Positions 1-5,985 of a stretch of 6,125 nt of DNA are shown here, in pieces. Position 1 is the stretch's first letter. Every line of letters begins with the position of its first letter. The position numbers were made by a program, and so were the translations under genes. This stretch comes from a bacterium (lineage in GTDB: Bacteria; Planctomycetota; UBA11346). The stretch lies in NCBI GenBank assembly GCA_020049615.1, contig JAIFKN010000211.1, positions 1 to 6,125 on the forward strand, in the 5' to 3' direction. The notes beneath the pieces were generated by a model. The model was not told the DNA's origin and searched no databases. It saw nothing but the letters and a program-made list of their open reading frames with translations.

Positions 1-4
1 CGTC

Positions 5-217
5 CTACAGCACCCCGCTCCGCACCTGCGGCAGCAGGTGCTCATATCCGGGCTCCACCGCCACGCAGCCATGGCTGAAGCAGTGCTGGTCCAGATCGTT
101 GCTGGCCTGCGCTGCCCGCAACGCGGCGGCGGACAGCTTGGCGAAGTCCGCAGCGGACAACGCCGCGAGATCGAGATCCTCCTCTGAGAGGAATCGGCTG
201 GCGGGTTCGTCGATCAC
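5..217 (-). CDS. small unrecognised protein (70 aa) coupled to the nucleotidyltransferase
   Basis: I do not recognise the family. Reading from a GTG at 217, the frame gives 70 residues ending in a TAG at 5-7. The GTG overlaps the TGA of the upstream nucleotidyltransferase in a GTGA arrangement (214-217), the usual sign of translational coupling, and this is the main reason to choose this start over the longer frame that opens further upstream. The N-terminal two thirds is acidic and alanine/leucine rich (LSEEDLDLAALSAADF, then KLSAAALRAAQASND), predicted helical and without a signal peptide or membrane segment. The C-terminal third carries QHCFSHGC with two Cys and two His, followed by VAVEPGYEHLLPQ. 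The Cys/His cluster is visible, but calling it a metal site would be speculation. The size and coupling fit a regulatory or antitoxin-like partner of the nucleotidyltransferase. That is inference from context only. Confidence 0.6.
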   Translation of the reverse strand: MIDEPASRFLSEEDLDLAALSAADFAKLSAAALRAAQASNDLDQHCFSHGCVAVEPGYEHLLPQVRSGVL

Positions 218-1032
218 GGAAAGACCACCTGCATGGGCAGCGCGCCCTCGACCGCCGCGCAAACCAGCACATGCTCCTGCTCCAGCGGTCGCTGGCCGAA
301 GCCTTCCTGGCGGAAGCGCGCCGCCCAGGGTTCCTGGGCCGCGGCATAGGTCTGGATACGTGCCTCGTCCGCAGCCCGCAGCTGTCGCACCTCGGCGTCG
401 ATGCGCTCTGCTGTTGCCGATAGGGTCTCGACACCTGCGCACGCCGGTCGAAGTTCATCGAGCCGCGACTTCAAGTGAGGATGACGCTGCAGCAGGTCGA
501 GCAGGTGCCTTGCGTCCAGGGTCCAGCGCAGTTGATCGGTCGGGTCCTGCAGTTGCGTCGCCAGGCTGCCGATGAAGGCGTAATCCTTCAGCCGCATGGT
601 CTGCTTCAGCAGCACCAGGTCCCTGCGGCTGACCACCGCGGCTGCACCCGCGCCGACCTCGCTCCACAGCGTGGCCAGGCGGTCAGGTCCCAGCCGTGGC
701 GGCCTGCTGACGAAGTCGAAACGCAGCCGGAGCCCGTCCGGGGACAAGGCCTCGGCATGCGACGACCAGCCGGCCCGCAGCCAGCGGACGTCGAGCGGCG
801 CGCCGAGCCGGTAACGGGCTCCGAGCCGCGCAAGTTGGGCTCGCACGACGGCCAACGCCTCGTCGTCCTCGCGTACCAGCCAGTCGCCATCCTTCGAGGC
901 CAGCGTCAGCCGATACCAGACGCAGGCCTGGCCACTCGACAGGATGACCACCGGCATCTGCGCATTGCAGGCATCGGTGAAATCGACGTAGGGATTGCCC
1001 GTTCCAGGGCCGAGGATCCAGTGTGCTGGCAC
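214..1032 (-). CDS. polymerase-beta-fold nucleotidyltransferase-like protein, divergent
   Basis: Probable cytoplasmic nucleotidyltransferase-fold protein; substrate unknown. From the GTG at 1032 it is 272 residues. Visible core: NPYVDF and a hydrophobic strand PVVIL (about 13-31); SSGQA at 32-36 where relatives have GGQA; SKDGDWLV at 46-53 with the Asp-x-Asp pair D48/D50; RFDFVSRP with a third carboxylate D106; then LVLLKQTMRLKD (about 139-150), resembling the Lys-rich helix after the catalytic strand in MNT/AbiEii-like proteins. The C-terminal 120 residues are helical and charged, possibly coiled coil. The start is uncertain: an in-frame TTG at 1104 would add 24 Arg-rich residues with atypical codon use, and an ATG near 957 would remove the first helix. 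None has a clear ribosome site. It ends in a GTGA overlap with the 70-aa gene. A toxin or defence role is possible by family analogy but not shown. Confidence 0.68.
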   Translation of the reverse strand: MPAHWILGPGTGNPYVDFTDACNAQMPVVILSSGQACVWYRLTLASKDGDWLVREDDEALAVVRAQLARLGARYRLGAPLDVRWLRAGWSSHAEALSPDGLRLRFDFVSRPPRLGPDRLATLWSEVGAGAAAVVSRRDLVLLKQTMRLKDYAFIGSLATQLQDPTDQLRWTLDARHLLDLLQRHPHLKSRLDELRPACAGVETLSATAERIDAEVRQLRAADEARIQTYAAAQEPWAARFRQEGFGQRPLEQEHVLVCAAVEGALPMQVVFP

Positions 1033-1137
1033 GCCGGCAGCGTAAGCGTCTCTGCGCCACGACCAGCCCCTGGAGCATCGACGTCCACGTCGAACGAGGG
1101 GCAATAGTGGTCAACCACCGTTGACGTTGACGTCCCG
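1033..1137. other. intergenic stretch or uncertain N-terminal extension
   Basis: About 105 nt separate the TAA of the glycosyltransferase (1138-1140) from the preferred GTG of the nucleotidyltransferase. The minus-strand nucleotidyltransferase frame stays open from a TTG at 1104, but its codons there lack the G/C third-position bias of the neighbours and encode an Arg/Trp-rich string unlike a folded N-terminus. A second frame from a GTG at 1118 reads more naturally for about 20 codons, then runs antagonistic to the real gene. I find no clear promoter: a TTGACC at 1108-1113 on the minus strand lacks a matching -10 box. Confidence 0.4.
1110..1125. repeat. small hairpin between glycosyltransferase and nucleotidyltransferase genes
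   Basis: GTCAAC (1110-1115) and GTTGAC (1120-1125) are perfect 6-nt inverted arms around a 4-nt loop, followed by a second GTTGAC copy at 1126-1131 that could pair in its place. It sits 13 nt past the stop codon of the upstream glycosyltransferase gene. There is no T tract on the transcribed side, so it is not a convincing intrinsic terminator. It may stabilise a mRNA end, bind a protein, or be chance. Confidence 0.35.
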
Positions 1138-2313
1138 TTACGCCAGCCCCAGCAACCCCCGCCAGCTCCGCTCGAACAGGGCGGGATCGTGCTCGCGGCG
1201 CAGGTGCTCCTGGCCGATCGCGAGGCCGCGGCGCAGGTCCTCGATCCGTTGCTCCGGATCGGCGATCAGCTCGCTCCACGCCGCGTCGTCATCGCTGAGC
1301 AGCAGCGGATAGTCCGGCCAATCGACGCCCTCGAAGGCGGCCTGGTTGCCCACCGCCGGGCAGCCGTGCGCGAGCGCCTCCAGCATCTTGGTCTTCACCC
1401 CGCCGGCGAGGGCCGAGGGGTTGAGCAGCACGCTGCGCCCATCGTAGGTCGCGGCGGCGAGGTCGGTGACGAAGCCGTGGCAGACCACCCCGGGCGGCGG
1501 GACGATGCCGTTCGGCTCGCGCCGCCCGAACCAGTGCAGTTCGCGGCCGGCCGGCGCCTTCGCCCACAGCCGGAACAGGCGCAGCAGGGTCAGCCGGTTC
1601 TGCGACAGGTTCTCGCCGCCGACGAAGATGAAGCGCAGCGGCGAGGCGAGCTGCGCCCCCGGTCGCACCACCGCCTGGGCTGGCGGCACGCGGAGGATGC
1701 GCGGATGCAGCTCCGCCGGCAGGAAGGCGCGGTAGGCCGCGCACTCCGCCGGTGACAACAGCACGACCTGATCGCAGAGCCGGGCGAGTTCGACTTCGAC
1801 GCGCTGCAGCGACCAGGCTTCGTAGCGCTGCACCAGCCCGCCGACCTGGCGGATCAGCCAGGCGAGCGGCCGCGGCACGCTGCGCGCGACGTAGCCCAGG
1901 TTCGGCGGATCCCCGAGGGCGATCTGCAGGCGGGCGCGGCGCGAGAGCAGGTCGTGCGAGTCGCACACCAGCCGCCGGCCCGGCCGCGCCAGGCGGCGCA
2001 CGGCGGCGATGCAGCGCACCCCGTCGAGATAGACCGTGGAGGCTTCGCCGACGGCCTCAACCGCCTGGCGCACGGCTGCTGGCGCGGCGTACAGCGCGCA
2101 CTGCAGCGGTTCGGGCCGGAACGTCGCCAACCGCCACAGCCAGCGCACCCCGGCCGCCAGCCGCGAGCCCCAGCCCAGCTCCAGCGCATGACGGAGGCGG
2201 ACATGGCGTACGTCGCGCAACGCCCCGGCATAGAGGTCGGCGATGATGCGCGGCCGTCCAGCGGCGGCGTTGGGCTCGTGGTCGCGGGTCCACAGGGCGG
2301 CGCAGTTCACCAT
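1138..2313 (-). CDS. GT-B fold glycosyltransferase (GT4-like)
   Basis: Cytoplasmic or membrane-peripheral enzyme, 391 residues, expected to transfer a sugar from a nucleotide donor onto the lipid-linked glycan. The N-terminal acceptor half opens with ALWTRDHEPNAAAGRPRI and holds a DSHDLLSRR segment at 118-126. The C-terminal donor half starts at about 224 with PLRFIFVGGENLSQNR, continues through ELHWFGRR (258-265) and ends its core in GGVKTKMLEALAHGCPAVGN (304-323). That last motif matches the GT4 pattern in which a Lys and Glu contact the donor phosphates and ribose (K307 or K309 and E312). Normal family length. The ATG at 2313 is chosen because AAGGA lies 9 nt upstream; it overlaps the upstream GT2 gene by 7 nt. 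A GTG at 2310 would give a GTGA overlap instead. Donor sugar and linkage cannot be read from the sequence. Confidence 0.92.
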   Translation of the reverse strand: MVNCAALWTRDHEPNAAAGRPRIIADLYAGALRDVRHVRLRHALELGWGSRLAAGVRWLWRLATFRPEPLQCALYAAPAAVRQAVEAVGEASTVYLDGVRCIAAVRRLARPGRRLVCDSHDLLSRRARLQIALGDPPNLGYVARSVPRPLAWLIRQVGGLVQRYEAWSLQRVEVELARLCDQVVLLSPAECAAYRAFLPAELHPRILRVPPAQAVVRPGAQLASPLRFIFVGGENLSQNRLTLLRLFRLWAKAPAGRELHWFGRREPNGIVPPPGVVCHGFVTDLAAATYDGRSVLLNPSALAGGVKTKMLEALAHGCPAVGNQAAFEGVDWPDYPLLLSDDDAAWSELIADPEQRIEDLRRGLAIGQEHLRREHDPALFERSWRGLLGLA

Positions 2314-3077
2314 CCGAGGCGTTCCTTGACCCGGTAGGCCCAGGCGCCGCGTGGCGCCAGCGACTTCATCGTATTGACCACCCCGAGCCGCCATTCGGTG
2401 AACAGTCCGTTGGACAGTCCATGCATGGCGCGGGCGCGGCGGTTCTCGGCGTGGCGTCGGCTCAGATCCGCGCTGGCTCCGCCCTGGTAGAACCGGGCGA
2501 CGATCGTTGGGCAGATCTGCGGATCGTGTCCGCGGCTGATCAGCCGTACCCACAGTTCGTAGTCCATCGAGCTGCGGAACGTGGCGTCGAAGCCGCCGAC
2601 CTCGCGCAGCAGCGCCGTCTCGCACAGCGTGGCCGCATGCCAGACGCGGCAGTCGTGGCGGACCAGATCGCGCGGGCTGCCTGCCGGCGGAAGGCGGCTG
2701 AACAGCACCGTTTCATCCTCGCGCCGCACCTCGGCCCCGGCGGTGATCCAGCGGTGGCGGCGACGATCCCACGTCCGGGTCAAGGTCGTCAGGGCCTCGG
2801 GTCCGGAAAAAGCGTCCCCGGCGTTGAGGAACAGCACCGCCTCACCGCTGGCGCGGGCCAGTCCCTTGTTGAATGCGTCGGCGATGCCCTGGTCGGGTTC
2901 ACTGACCAGCACATCGGGTGGACGCGGCAGCGCACGCAGGCGCTCCACGGTGCCGTCGGTGGAGGCGCCATCGATGACCAGCCATTCGCACGGTTGGGCC
3001 TGGGCAGCGACCGCAGCGCTGGTGCGCAGCAGCGTCGCACCCGGATTACGGCAGATGGTGACGACGGACAGGGTCAT
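2307..3077 (-). CDS. family 2 glycosyltransferase, WcaE-like
   Basis: Inverting-type GT-A glycosyltransferase, 256 residues, predicted to act at the cytoplasmic face of the inner membrane in extending a polyprenyl-linked glycan. The N-terminus MTLSVVTICRNP is the standard GT2 first strand. LVIDGASTDGT (34-43) is the nucleotide-binding Asp segment. SEPDQGIADAFNKGLARASG (59-78) and FLNAGDAF (83-90), whose NAGD replaces the DxD metal site, are typical of the colanic-acid WcaE-like subgroup. GGFDATFRSSMDYELWVRL (161-179) holds the ED-like acidic catalytic region in the form DYE. No membrane anchor is seen. The ATG at 3077 overlaps the TGA of the MraY/WecA gene as ATGA (3074-3077), and the start falls directly before the conserved first strand, so upstream extensions are rejected. 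The downstream gene overlaps its end by 7 nt. The sugar transferred is unknown. Confidence 0.93.
   Translation of the reverse strand: MTLSVVTICRNPGATLLRTSAAVAAQAQPCEWLVIDGASTDGTVERLRALPRPPDVLVSEPDQGIADAFNKGLARASGEAVLFLNAGDAFSGPEALTTLTRTWDRRRHRWITAGAEVRREDETVLFSRLPPAGSPRDLVRHDCRVWHAATLCETALLREVGGFDATFRSSMDYELWVRLISRGHDPQICPTIVARFYQGGASADLSRRHAENRRARAMHGLSNGLFTEWRLGVVNTMKSLAPRGAWAYRVKERLGW
2323..2327 (-). promoter_or_regulatory. ribosome binding site of the GT-B glycosyltransferase
   Basis: AAGGA on the minus strand, inside the last codons of the GT2 gene, 9 nt before the ATG at 2313 and 12 nt before the alternative GTG at 2310. The spacing favours the ATG and supports coupled translation of the two glycosyltransferases. 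Confidence 0.6.
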
Positions 3078-4768
3078 CCGCGCAACAGCTGCCAGCCGGC
3101 GAAGATCGCGCCAGCAGCGGTGACCGTGGCGGGCACAAGCCACTTGCGCCAGCCCTCCTCACCGGCGCAAGCCTTGCAGGCGAGATACCAGGCCAGGGCC
3201 GGTGCAATGATGGCATTTGGCGGCAGGGCCAGCCGATCGCGGGCCAGCCACACGGTGCTCGCTGCCACGGCGATGAGTACCAGATCGACCGGTCCATCGA
3301 TGAGCAGGTGCAGACGTCGGCGCAACCACAGCAGGAGCAGGGCCGCGACGAACAGGGCCGCAGTCAGGCTGCGGACGAGGTAGATCGTCTGCAGACCTCT
3401 GCCATCGACGTCGCTAGCATGCCAGTGGCCCGACTCGACTGCGAACGCGAGCACCCCGCCGCACATCGCCGCCATGATCGACGTGACGTGGTTGTCCCAG
3501 CGCCGTGTCGTCGCCAGCACGGTCAACACCAGGGCGACGCCGGCGGCGGCAGCCAGGCCGCTGAGCGGGGCATGTCGGGCGAGGGCCGGTACGTGCGCAG
3601 CTGCCAGAGCGATGGCGAGCACGCCGACCACGGCGGCGATCGGTCGCCCGCCAGGATGGCCGGCAGCTTCGATACGTGCCGTATTGCGCTCGCGACGCAT
3701 GCGTTCGAGGCGCAGCGACAGCCGCGACCAGACCCGTGAACGCCGCAGGTAGCGCAGCCCGAAGATCACCGATTGGGCGCATAGCAGGGTAAGCAGGAAT
3801 AGGGTGTCGTGCGGATGCCGACGCAGCAGCACGGCGAGGCAGGCGATCGCCGCGCTCAGCGAGACCAGCGTGATCACCGCCATGCGGTGGTCGAATCCCA
3901 GCCCGAGCACTTGGTGGTGGACATGGGTCTTGTCGCCGCGGAACGGGTTCCCGCCGTGCAGCAGGCGCGACAGCATGACGTAGGCGCTGTCCGCCCAGGG
4001 GATGACCAGCACGAGCAGCACGACGAACGGGCTCAGCCCGGGATCGCCGCCGGGGTGGCCGCGGATCAGGGCGAGCCCGAGGACGTGGAGCATGAAGCCG
4101 ATGATCATGCTGCCGGTGTCGCCGAGGAAGACCCGCGCGGGGTGGCTGTTGAAGGCGAGCGTGCCGACCAGGCAGCCTGCGAGGGCGGTGCTGGCGATGC
4201 AGGCCGGCACGTCGCCGGACATCCCGGCCATGGCAGCGAAGGCCAGGGCGGTGACGCAGCCGATGCCTGCGGCCAACCCATCCAGGCCGTCGATCAGGTT
4301 GGTCGCGTTGATCAGGCCGAGGCCCAGCACCAGGGTGACCGGCCAGGTGGCCCAGGTGGCGGTCAGTTCGATCCCCAGCAGCGGGATCGGTACGCTGGGC
4401 AGGATCCAGCCCCCAGCCATCGCCAGGGCCACGGCCACCGCCTGGGCCAGCAGCTTCGGCGCCGGTGGGAGCGAACCGCGATCGTCGATGATCCCGGCCC
4501 CGAGCAGCACGGCGAGCCCAGCCAGCAACCAGACCGTGCCGTCCAGCGGCTGTGCCTGCACCGCCAGGGCCAAGGCCAGGACCACCGCGACGGCGACGCC
4601 GCCGACCCGCGGGATGGGATTGATGTGCACCCGCCGTGTGTCCCGCGTCGGGTCATCGACCATCCCCAGCCGCGGCGCGGCGCGGATGAGCAACGGCATC
4701 AGCACCAGCACGCCGGCGGTGGCGATCATCCCGGTGAGCAGGGCGCGATCGAGCGGGATGTCGCTCAT
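3074..4768 (-). CDS. MraY/WecA-family polyprenyl-phosphate sugar-1-phosphate transferase with extra C-terminal membrane domain
   Basis: Integral membrane enzyme that transfers a (probably N-acetylated) hexosamine-1-phosphate from a UDP-sugar to undecaprenyl phosphate, the first step of a lipid-linked glycan. All family signatures are visible: PRVGG (53-57), GIIDD (92-96), INATNLIDGLDGLAAG (153-168), FLGDTGS (214-220) and the uridine-contacting His cluster THVHHQVLGLGF (281-292). The conserved core with about 10 hydrophobic segments ends near residue 340. An Arg-rich cytoplasmic-type stretch (about 340-365) follows, then a second hydrophobic region to residue 564 with about six or seven possible helices. 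Ordinary WecA/MraY proteins are around 320-400 residues, so this is a fusion or long extension. The ATG at 4768 overlaps the ATPase stop as ATGA, with GGGGA 6 nt upstream. Motifs resemble WecA/TagO more than MraY, but the exact sugar is not decidable. Confidence 0.94.
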   Translation of the reverse strand: MSDIPLDRALLTGMIATAGVLVLMPLLIRAAPRLGMVDDPTRDTRRVHINPIPRVGGVAVAVVLALALAVQAQPLDGTVWLLAGLAVLLGAGIIDDRGSLPPAPKLLAQAVAVALAMAGGWILPSVPIPLLGIELTATWATWPVTLVLGLGLINATNLIDGLDGLAAGIGCVTALAFAAMAGMSGDVPACIASTALAGCLVGTLAFNSHPARVFLGDTGSMIIGFMLHVLGLALIRGHPGGDPGLSPFVVLLVLVIPWADSAYVMLSRLLHGGNPFRGDKTHVHHQVLGLGFDHRMAVITLVSLSAAIACLAVLLRRHPHDTLFLLTLLCAQSVIFGLRYLRRSRVWSRLSLRLERMRRERNTARIEAAGHPGGRPIAAVVGVLAIALAAAHVPALARHAPLSGLAAAAGVALVLTVLATTRRWDNHVTSIMAAMCGGVLAFAVESGHWHASDVDGRGLQTIYLVRSLTAALFVAALLLLWLRRRLHLLIDGPVDLVLIAVAASTVWLARDRLALPPNAIIAPALAWYLACKACAGEEGWRKWLVPATVTAAGAIFAGWQLLRG

Positions 4769-5940
4769 GACGCGTCCCCGACCCACCGGTCGATCCCGGT
4801 CCATGGCAGCAGGTGCACGCCGTCGATCGGGGCGTCGGTAGCACCAAGGTGGACGAGGGCGCCGCCGCGCACCCGTCCGTCGCCGGCGGCGTGCAGTCTC
4901 CGGATGCCGCCCAGGTCGGCCGGGCCGGGCGAGGTGGTCGCCTTGACCTCCAGCGGGATCAGGGCCTGGCCGGCCTCGATCAGCAGATCGACTTCCAATC
5001 CATCCTGGCTGCGCCACCAGAACAGATCGTCACAGTGCCGTCCGCGCGTGGTGCGGGCCTTGATCGCCTCGGAGACCACCCAGGTCTCGACCAGCGCACC
5101 CCACGCCGGATGGCAGCGCAGCGCCTCCGGGCCCGTGATGCCCAGCAGCCGGCAGGCCAATCCGGTATCGAGGAAGAACAGCTTGGGGTGCTTCACCACT
5201 CGTTTCCCGAGGTTGGCATGGTGAGGCCGCAGGAGCCGGACGACATAACCCGCTTCAAGCACCGATAGCCAGCCGCGGGCGGTCTTGGCGTCGATGCCCA
5301 GTTCGCTGGCCAGGCGCGCCAGGTTCAGTTGCTGGCCGGTAGCGGTGGCGCACAGACGCAGGAAGGCGGCGAAGCGGTCGAGGTCGCGCACCGCGGTGAC
5401 GGTGCGCACATCGCGTTCGAGGTAGGTGGCGATGTAGTCCGCCAGCCAGCGGGCGGGTTCGACCGGCCGGTCGAACAGCGGCGGATACCCGCCGGTCCAG
5501 ACCGCCACGGCCGGATCGGCGGGGGCCAGTCCAGCGTCAACCAGCTCGGCGTGGCTGAAAGGCAGCAGTTCCAGCAAGGCGGCACGGCCAGCCAGGCTCT
5601 GGGTCACCCGGTCGAGCAGCATGTACTGCTGCGAGCCGGTCAGCACCCAGCGCCCCATGCGCCGATCGCCATCGATCACGCCCTGCAGCCAGGATGGCAG
5701 ATCGGGTACGCGTTGCACTTCGTCAAGCACGGCCCCGTCGGGGTAGCGGCCCAGCCAGGCGCGTGGGTCGGCGGCGAAGCTGGCCCGCTCCAAGGGGTCT
5801 TCCAGGCTGACGTAGGGCCGATCCGGAAAGGCCAGCCGGGCCAGGGTGGTCTTGCCCGACTGCCGCGGGCCGGTGAGCACCAGCACCGGGTAGCCGGCGG
5901 CAATGCCAGGCAGCAATGGGGCGATTCGACGCGATATCAC
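4765..5940 (-). CDS. AAA-family ATPase with DUF4143 C-terminal domain
   Basis: Cytoplasmic ATPase of 391 residues with the AAA_14 plus DUF4143 layout. The ATP site is intact: Walker A GPRQSGKTT (24-32), Walker B AVLDEVQR (70-77; D73, E74) and a sensor-like strand LTGSQQ (100-105). A winged-helix-like section (about 205-236; LARLASELGIDAKTARGWLS) precedes the C-terminal domain, which has a PD-(D/E)XK-like arrangement: E285 in the ALVETWV helix, EVDLLIE with D318, and LEVKATT with E331 and K333. Length is normal for the family and no key residue looks lost. Biological function of this large, often multi-copy family is not settled. The GTG at 5940 gives the usual N-terminus a few residues before the P-loop strand; GGAG lies 13 nt upstream, rather far. 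It follows the partial glycosyltransferase by 31 nt, and its stop overlaps the MraY/WecA start (ATGA), so it is embedded in the glycan operon. Confidence 0.94.
   Translation of the reverse strand: MISRRIAPLLPGIAAGYPVLVLTGPRQSGKTTLARLAFPDRPYVSLEDPLERASFAADPRAWLGRYPDGAVLDEVQRVPDLPSWLQGVIDGDRRMGRWVLTGSQQYMLLDRVTQSLAGRAALLELLPFSHAELVDAGLAPADPAVAVWTGGYPPLFDRPVEPARWLADYIATYLERDVRTVTAVRDLDRFAAFLRLCATATGQQLNLARLASELGIDAKTARGWLSVLEAGYVVRLLRPHHANLGKRVVKHPKLFFLDTGLACRLLGITGPEALRCHPAWGALVETWVVSEAIKARTTRGRHCDDLFWWRSQDGLEVDLLIEAGQALIPLEVKATTSPGPADLGGIRRLHAAGDGRVRGGALVHLGATDAPIDGVHLLPWTGIDRWVGDAS
4775..4779 (-). promoter_or_regulatory. ribosome binding site of the MraY/WecA-family gene
   Basis: GGGGA on the minus strand lies within the end of the ATPase gene, 6 nt before the ATG at 4768. 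It fixes this ATG as the start rather than the longer open frame that continues upstream to about 5017. Confidence 0.5.
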
Positions 5941-5960
5941 GGGCGGCAGCTAACTCCGCA

Positions 5961-5985
5961 AAATCGGGAATTCAATTACCGATTT
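5961..5985. repeat. inverted repeat at the end of the upstream glycosyltransferase gene
   Basis: AAATCGG (5961-5967) and CCGATTT (5979-5985) are perfect 7-nt inverted arms separated by 11 A+T-rich bases that include GAATTC. The repeat spans the TGA at 5972-5974, so one arm lies in the last codons of the glycosyltransferase and the other in the 31-nt gap before the ATPase. On the minus strand the second arm ends in TTTT, faintly like an attenuating terminator, but the stem is AT-rich and weak. It is the most A+T-rich spot in the window. Confidence 0.4.

Noticed and set aside
214..1032. Classical AbiE or MNT-HEPN toxin-antitoxin pair
   Set aside because: The small partner lacks HEPN R-x4-6-H and winged-helix features, and the gene order does not match AbiE, so no named system is assigned.
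1108..1113. TTGACC as a -35 promoter element for the nucleotidyltransferase
   Set aside because: At a 17-nt spacing the next hexamer is GACGTG, nothing like TATAAT, and the TTGAC falls inside a local repeat.
1110..1131. Intrinsic terminator after the GT-B glycosyltransferase
   Set aside because: The stem is only 6 bp with no following T run on the minus strand, so it is listed only as a hairpin.
1189..1755. Plus-strand open frame (188 codons) opposite the GT-B glycosyltransferase
   Set aside because: It mirrors the real gene's codon pattern and carries no motif of its own.
2421..3383. Plus-strand open frame (320 codons) opposite the GT2 gene
   Set aside because: Composition is shadow-like, with no recognisable motif, and the opposing strand encodes an intact GT2 enzyme.
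3809..5224. Long plus-strand open frame (471 codons) opposite the ATPase and MraY/WecA genes
   Set aside because: It is rich in Gln, His, Arg and Gly in low-complexity runs and lies opposite two genes with complete family motifs. This is the typical shadow frame of GC-rich DNA.
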